A program made the translations under genes and the position numbers. A DNA stretch of 8,980 bases from Gammaproteobacteria bacterium (GTDB lineage: Bacteria; Gemmatimonadota; Gemmatimonadetes; Longimicrobiales; Gaopeijiaceae): NCBI GenBank assembly GCA_024638345.1, contig JAHEKL010000020.1:10442-19421 (forward strand), written 5' to 3'. How positions within the stretch are numbered: the stretch's first letter is position 1; the number at the start of each line of letters is the position of its first letter. Positions 5,446 through 8,980 of the stretch are shown piece by piece. The notes under the pieces are model-generated. The model saw only the letters and a program-made list of their open reading frames with translations, was not told the DNA's origin and ran no database searches.

Positions 5446-6113
5446 GAATCCGCCTTTCGCAGCGCTTCGCCCAGAAGCATCGTCGCTCGCTCGCCGAGCT
5501 CCAGCTCGCGAGCGGCGGTGCGTCCGCGATCGCTCATCTTCGCCCAAGTCTTTCGGAGGATGCCGACGAGCTTGTCGTCCGAATGATCCTCCGCGAAGGC
5601 GTCAAAGTAGTGCTCCAGGAACACCAGGCATACCACGTCCTCGAGAACCTGCACCTCGGGGTCTCGTTTGAGACCCTGCTTTCGAAGCAGTCGCGCGACT
5701 GTTTCGATGGTGCTCTCTTCGTAGCCTACCTCCCTCAGCACGTCGGAGGCGATGTCGGCGTGTTCCTGCATGAGACGGATGCGCCAGCGCTTGTACCCGC
5801 TCCGACCCTCCGGAAACTCGGATCGAGGGATCCTCCACCTGGCGATATGCTGAGAGCGGACCGCGAGCTGCAGCGCCTCCGAAGCTTCGGGCTCGTAGTG
5901 ATTCAGACGTTCGGTCAGGCGGAGCGCGTAGACCAGCTCCTTCGGCCGCTCGACCCCTGAAACCACCTCGGTCCGAGGATCGGACGCGTTGATTCGATCG
6001 AAGAGCTCGAAGGCTCGGGTCCGGAGGGAATCGGGTCGGCTCAAGGTCCGCTGGAATCCGGTCTGCTCGCTGAAGTGCTCCCGAAATGGAGTGCGATCGC
6101 GAGGCTGCGACAC
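5442..6113 (-). CDS. DUF4202 family protein, function unknown
   Basis: The 223 residues match the DUF4202 (PF13875) pattern throughout: AFELFDRINASDP (34-46), ERPKELVYALR (55-65), EALQLAVRSQHIARW (79-93), GYKRWR (106-111), GLKRDPEVQVLEDVVCLVFLEHYF (147-170) and ILRKTWAKMSDRG (185-197). The protein is soluble and helical with no signal peptide. Conserved histidines and acids at His89, His118, Glu158-Asp159 and His168 fall at intervals reminiscent of an HD-type metal phosphohydrolase helical core. That is my inference and not an established assignment. The start is a GTG at 6113 with no clear ribosome site. A TTG at residue 24 would give a protein closer to the usual family length. It is divergent from speA and overlaps the membrane-protein gene downstream by 4 bases. 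Confidence 0.88.
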   Translation of the reverse strand: MSQPRDRTPFREHFSEQTGFQRTLSRPDSLRTRAFELFDRINASDPRTEVVSGVERPKELVYALRLTERLNHYEPEASEALQLAVRSQHIARWRIPRSEFPEGRSGYKRWRIRLMQEHADIASDVLREVGYEESTIETVARLLRKQGLKRDPEVQVLEDVVCLVFLEHYFDAFAEDHSDDKLVGILRKTWAKMSDRGRTAARELELGERATMLLGEALRKADS

Positions 6114-6128
6114 GGTCGCTGAGACAAG

Positions 6129-6157
6129 ACGTTAGAGGGCACCCGAAGACGGGTCAA
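6129..6157 (-). promoter_or_regulatory. Possible promoter for the DUF4202-led cluster
   Basis: Read on the minus strand, TTGACC (6157-6152, 5 of 6 to TTGACA) is followed after 17 bases by TAACGT (6134-6129), which has the TAnnnT form of a minus 10 element. Transcription would begin near 6122, about 9 bases before the GTG. That short leader fits the absence of a ribosome site. The remainder of the 133-base divergent spacer (6114-6246) shows a small ACCCG-AAGA-CGGGT hairpin (6141-6154) and no clear promoter toward speA. Confidence 0.3.
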
Positions 6158-6234
6158 GCGAGCATCCGAGCCGCGGCATTGACGAGCACATCCGGTACGA
6201 AGAGCTTCCTCGGACCCGTTGGAAACACACACCC

Positions 6235-6240
6235 CGGAGG
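6235..6240 (+). promoter_or_regulatory. Strong ribosome binding site of speA
   Basis: CGGAGG lies 6 bases before ATG 6247, the best Shine-Dalgarno match in the window. It fixes the speA start and suggests efficient translation. Confidence 0.75.
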
Positions 6241-6246
6241 CCGTCG

Positions 6247-8166
6247 ATGGAGTCGGAGCCGAGCCAGTGGACGACCGATGTCGCCCGGGACCTGTACAAC
6301 GTCGACGCATGGGGTCTGGGGTATTTCGGGGTCAACGGAGAAGGGAACGTGACCGTTCACCCGACCAAGGATCCTGCGCGGGCGCTGGACCTGTACGAGG
6401 TGGCGACCGACTTAGGGGAGCAAGGTCTCGGTCTTCCGCTGCTCCTCAGATTCCCTGACATCCTCAGGGCTCGTATCGAGACCATCGTGCACCGGTTCAG
6501 GGTGGCACGGGCCGAGTGCGACTACAGCGGTGAGTACACCCTGGTCTACCCGATCAAGGTCAACCAGCAGCGCCGGGTTCTGGAGGACGTCGTTCGTGCC
6601 GGAAAGGAGTATGGTGTCGGGCTCGAAGTCGGCAGCAAGCCAGAGCTTCAGGCGGTCCTAGCGCTTTCCGAGGAGACGAGCCACCTCATCGTCTGCAATG
6701 GATACAAGGACGAGGAGTACCTCTATCTGGCTTTGATGGGTCAGAAGCTCGGTCACCCAGTGATGATCGTCCTAGAGCGGGTCTCCGAGGTGAACGTGCT
6801 CCTGGACCTTGCCGAGAGAATGGAGCTCGCGCCATCGATCGGCGTTCGGATCAAGCTCTCGTCCCGAGGAGCCGGCAGGTGGTCGGCAAGTGGAGGAGAG
6901 AGCAGCAAGTTCGGCATGTCACCGTCGGAGCTGATGCGTGTGATCGATCGGCTGAAGAGCGCGGGTCGGTCGGAATGGCTACGGATGATCCATTTCCATC
7001 TCGGCTCGCAGATTCCCGACATTCTCAATGTGAAGCAGGCGATGACCGAGGTCGCGCGCTACTACGTCGAGTTACGGCAGCTCGGGCTGCCCGTGGACTA
7101 CGTAGATGTCGGGGGCGGTCTGGGTGTCGACTACGACGGAACCCGATCCAACGGGCCGGCCAGCGTGAACTACTCGATACAGGAGTATGCCAACGACGTG
7201 ATCTACACCTTGGCGGAGGCGTGCCGTGAAGCCGACATTCCGATGCCGCATGTCATATCGGAGTCCGGACGTGCCCTGACCGCCCACCACAGTCTCCTTC
7301 TCATCGACGTGATCGACGTCGAGACCCGCCTCGTGGGGGAGATCGGTGAGATCCCCGGGGATGCACATCCAGTGGTCCACGCTCTGAACGATACGCTCGG
7401 CGCGATGGATGCCCGGAGCCTGCACGAGGTGTTTCACGACGCGTCGTTCTGGAAGGATCGCCTACGATCGCTGTTCAACAGCGGTGTGGTGAACCTCTCC
7501 GAACGAGCCCTCGGTGATCGACTCTTTCTTGCGATCATGGCGCGTGGAGCCGAGATCGCCCGTCAATCGCCGGAGGACTACGAGGAGATCCTTCCGCAGA
7601 TGGAGGCCGCCCTCGTCGACCGATATTTCTGCAACTTCTCTCTGTTCCAATCGCTGCCGGATTCCTGGGCCGTGGATCAGATCTTCCCGGTCATGCCGAT
7701 TCATCGGCTGACCCAGAGGCCGACCCGGCGCGGGGTCTTGCAGGACGTCACCTGCGATTCGGATGGCAAGATCGATCGCTTCGTCGGAGAGGAGGAAGGG
7801 GAGTTCGGTCTGCTCTTGCACCAGGTGAACGACGGCGAGCCTTACATCCTGGGCGTGTTCCTGACCGGAGCCTATCAAGAGATACTGGGCGATCTGCACA
7901 ACCTCTTCGGCGATACCAACACCGTGCACCTGAGATTGGAGCCGAACTCCGATTCCTCGGCGTACGAGGTGGTCGGTCTGGCGCACGGCGACACCGTCAC
8001 GGACGTGTTGGCATACGTGCAGTTCGAGACGGAGTCGCTGATTGCGAGCTTTCGAAAGAAGGTGGCCAGAGCGGAGGGAATCACACGCCCCGAAGCGAAC
8101 GCGTTCATTGCGGACTACATCGAGGGGCTCGCAGGTTATACCTACCTGGAAGGGAATCTGCCGTAG
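6247..8166 (+). CDS. speA: Biosynthetic arginine decarboxylase (SpeA)
   Basis: PLP-dependent enzyme converting arginine to agmatine and CO2, the entry to polyamine synthesis by the agmatine route. The 639 residues are full length for the family. The N-terminal alanine-racemase-type barrel opens with the family-specific WGLGYFGVN (22-30). The PLP lysine is Lys104 in YPIKVNQQ (101-108). HFHLGSQI (249-256), the phosphate-binding glycine run DVGGGLGVDYDG (287-298) and SESGRA (338-343) complete the cofactor site. The active-site cysteine of the partner subunit is Cys503 in VTCDSDGKID (501-510), in the beta domain, with DRYFCNFSLFQSLPDSWAVDQ (458-478) as a further SpeA hallmark. ATG 6247 has a strong ribosome site. 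The enzyme needs Mg2+ and acts as an oligomer in characterised relatives. Agmatine-processing genes (speB or aguA/aguB) are not in this window. It is divergent from DUF4202 and followed after 82 bases by an exported protein gene. Confidence 0.97.
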   Translation: MESEPSQWTTDVARDLYNVDAWGLGYFGVNGEGNVTVHPTKDPARALDLYEVATDLGEQGLGLPLLLRFPDILRARIETIVHRFRVARAECDYSGEYTLVYPIKVNQQRRVLEDVVRAGKEYGVGLEVGSKPELQAVLALSEETSHLIVCNGYKDEEYLYLALMGQKLGHPVMIVLERVSEVNVLLDLAERMELAPSIGVRIKLSSRGAGRWSASGGESSKFGMSPSELMRVIDRLKSAGRSEWLRMIHFHLGSQIPDILNVKQAMTEVARYYVELRQLGLPVDYVDVGGGLGVDYDGTRSNGPASVNYSIQEYANDVIYTLAEACREADIPMPHVISESGRALTAHHSLLLIDVIDVETRLVGEIGEIPGDAHPVVHALNDTLGAMDARSLHEVFHDASFWKDRLRSLFNSGVVNLSERALGDRLFLAIMARGAEIARQSPEDYEEILPQMEAALVDRYFCNFSLFQSLPDSWAVDQIFPVMPIHRLTQRPTRRGVLQDVTCDSDGKIDRFVGEEEGEFGLLLHQVNDGEPYILGVFLTGAYQEILGDLHNLFGDTNTVHLRLEPNSDSSAYEVVGLAHGDTVTDVLAYVQFETESLIASFRKKVARAEGITRPEANAFIADYIEGLAGYTYLEGNLP

Positions 8167-8248
8167 TCGGGGAACCCTTACCGGCGATCCACAGTATCCG
8201 ACGCGTCCAAGCCATCCCGACCCGAAAACTCGAAGTCAGGACTTCCTC
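8167..8248. other. Short spacer between speA and the DUF5916 gene
   Basis: These 82 bases contain no gene and no convincing terminator or promoter. The only symmetry is GTCGGG (8166-8171) and CCCGAC (8216-8221), separated by 44 bases, which is weak. Read-through from speA into the next gene is possible. Confidence 0.4.
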
Positions 8249-8980
8249 GTGTCAGAAACCAGAGCCATGAGCGGTCGACCCGCCGCACCCCGATGGAACC
8301 GCCGGGGCGTATGCCGTGCTCTGGCTCTGGCCATCCCGCTCCTGGTGATGGCACCGTCGTTGCGGGGGCAGCTCGTTCCACCCAGGGAGGGGACCGAAGC
8401 CAATCGGGAGGCTCCGTCGGGCGAGCGGATCGAATACGATCACGCCCTCGCTCCCCGGGCTCGCGCCGTCCGTGCTACCCAACAAATCGAGATGGACGGC
8501 CGCCTCGACGAGATGGTCTGGAGTCAGGCTACGCCGATTACGGATTTCATCCAAGAGGACCCGCTCGAGGGGCAGCCGGCCTCGGAGCCGACCGAGTTCC
8601 GGGTGGCCTACGATGACGACGCTATCTACATCGGCGCGATGCTCTACGACGCGAGCCCGATCACCACGCGACTGGCCCGGCGCGACCCGGACAGGGCCGA
8701 CTTCGACTTCATCACCGTCAGCCTCGACAGCTACCACGATCACGAGACCTCGTACCAGTTCTCCGTCAATCCCTCCGGGGCGATTCGCGACGCCGTCTCC
8801 TCCAGCGGTGGTGGAGGCGGTGGAGGCGGTGGAGGCGGTGGAGGCGGTGGTGGTGGTGGCGGTGGCGGTGGCGGTGGTGGCTCGGATACGTCGTGGGACC
8901 CCGTCTGGGACGCGGCGACGGACATTTCGGAAGTCGGTTGGTCGGCGGAGATGCGGATCCCCTTCAGCCAACTTCGGTTC
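8249..8980 (+). CDS. Exported DUF5916/CBM9-like protein, 5' part (runs off the window)
   Basis: An open frame of 244 codons continues past the right edge. The N-terminus (RWNRRGVCRALALAIPLLVMAPSLRGQ, about residues 15-41) is a signal peptide. The body matches the CBM9-like beta-sandwich that opens DUF5916 proteins: MDGRLDEMVWSQATPITDF (82-100), PTEFRVAYDDDAIYIGAMLYD (114-134), VSLDSYHDHETSYQFSVNPSG (157-177), then after a glycine run SWDPVWDAAT and GWSAEMRIPFSQLRF (230-244). Such proteins usually carry a C-terminal outer-membrane-like barrel region, which would lie outside the window. The function is unestablished; carbohydrate or peptide handling at the cell surface is a guess. GTG 8249 is chosen because AGGA ends 7 bases upstream; ATG 8267 is possible but lacks a ribosome site. 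The inserted run of 25 glycines (187-211) is abnormal for the family. Confidence 0.87.
   Translation, partial: MSETRAMSGRPAAPRWNRRGVCRALALAIPLLVMAPSLRGQLVPPREGTEANREAPSGERIEYDHALAPRARAVRATQQIEMDGRLDEMVWSQATPITDFIQEDPLEGQPASEPTEFRVAYDDDAIYIGAMLYDASPITTRLARRDPDRADFDFITVSLDSYHDHETSYQFSVNPSGAIRDAVSSSGGGGGGGGGGGGGGGGGGGGGGGGGSDTSWDPVWDAATDISEVGWSAEMRIPFSQLRF
8807..8881 (+). repeat. GGN microsatellite encoding 25 consecutive glycines
   Basis: All 25 codons from 8807 to 8881 are glycine (GGT, GGA or GGC). They include four exact tandem copies of the 9-base unit GGTGGAGGC (8810-8845), followed by GGT/GGC alternations. The tract sits in a loop of the CBM9-like domain, between SVNPSGAIRDAVSSS and SDTSWDPVW. 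Length changes by slippage would stay in frame. The closely spaced GG pairs on this strand could also form two-layer G-quadruplexes. Confidence 0.9.

Noticed and set aside
8252..8971. Reverse open frame with threonine/alanine repeats, and another with a poly-proline run (8740-8925)
   Set aside because: Both are antisense translations of the GGN microsatellite. The forward frame has a signal peptide and the DUF5916/CBM9-like sequence.
1..8980. Defence island, biosynthetic cluster, prophage or CRISPR content
   Set aside because: All confidently read genes are housekeeping or uncharacterised chromosomal families; no nucleases, toxins, integrases, spacers or synthases were seen.

Overview
The window is about 9 kb of GC-rich bacterial DNA, densely packed and typical of a housekeeping chromosomal region. 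It contains no tRNA, rRNA, CRISPR array, integrase or intact insertion sequence that I can see. Several traits together suggest a Gemmatimonadota-like environmental genome: a HemQ-type haem enzyme, a DUF5916/CBM9-like exported protein, a DUF4202 protein and the high GC content. This is inference from protein style, not a phylogenetic result.

Left edge (1-820): the first ~180 bases read forward as an alpha-helical fragment resembling the TPR region of a MalT/LuxR-type regulator. They abut, head to head, the 5' part of uppP (undecaprenyl-diphosphatase, minus strand), which stops after 120 codons and lacks its C-terminal half. The join is a rearrangement breakpoint or an assembly chimera. A 283-base divergent intergenic region follows. 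It has one AT-rich island carrying a plausible promoter, flanked by a perfect 7-bp inverted repeat.

Forward cluster (821-2807): pyroglutamyl-peptidase I (pcp), a GNAT acetyltransferase and coproheme decarboxylase (hemQ) are closely spaced and probably co-transcribed. The hemQ start is ambiguous because its Shine-Dalgarno-like region is tandemly duplicated.

Reverse cluster (6113-2831, read right to left): a DUF4202 protein, a YIP1-like membrane protein (4-base ATGA overlap), an exported cyclase-family hydrolase and an Fpg/MutM-family DNA glycosylase. All four lie on one strand with gaps of 52 bases or less and could form one transcript. The glycosylase converges on hemQ with only 23 bases between the stops.

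Right part (6247-8980): speA, biosynthetic arginine decarboxylase (arginine to agmatine, polyamine synthesis), is divergent from the DUF4202 gene and has a strong ribosome binding site. It is followed by the 5' part of an exported DUF5916/CBM9-like protein that runs off the window and contains an in-frame run of 25 glycines encoded by a GGN microsatellite.

I found no convincing new multi-gene system. The most notable items are the uppP breakpoint, the poly-glycine tract, the duplicated hemQ leader, the operator-like repeat before pcp and the atypical Fpg subfamily.
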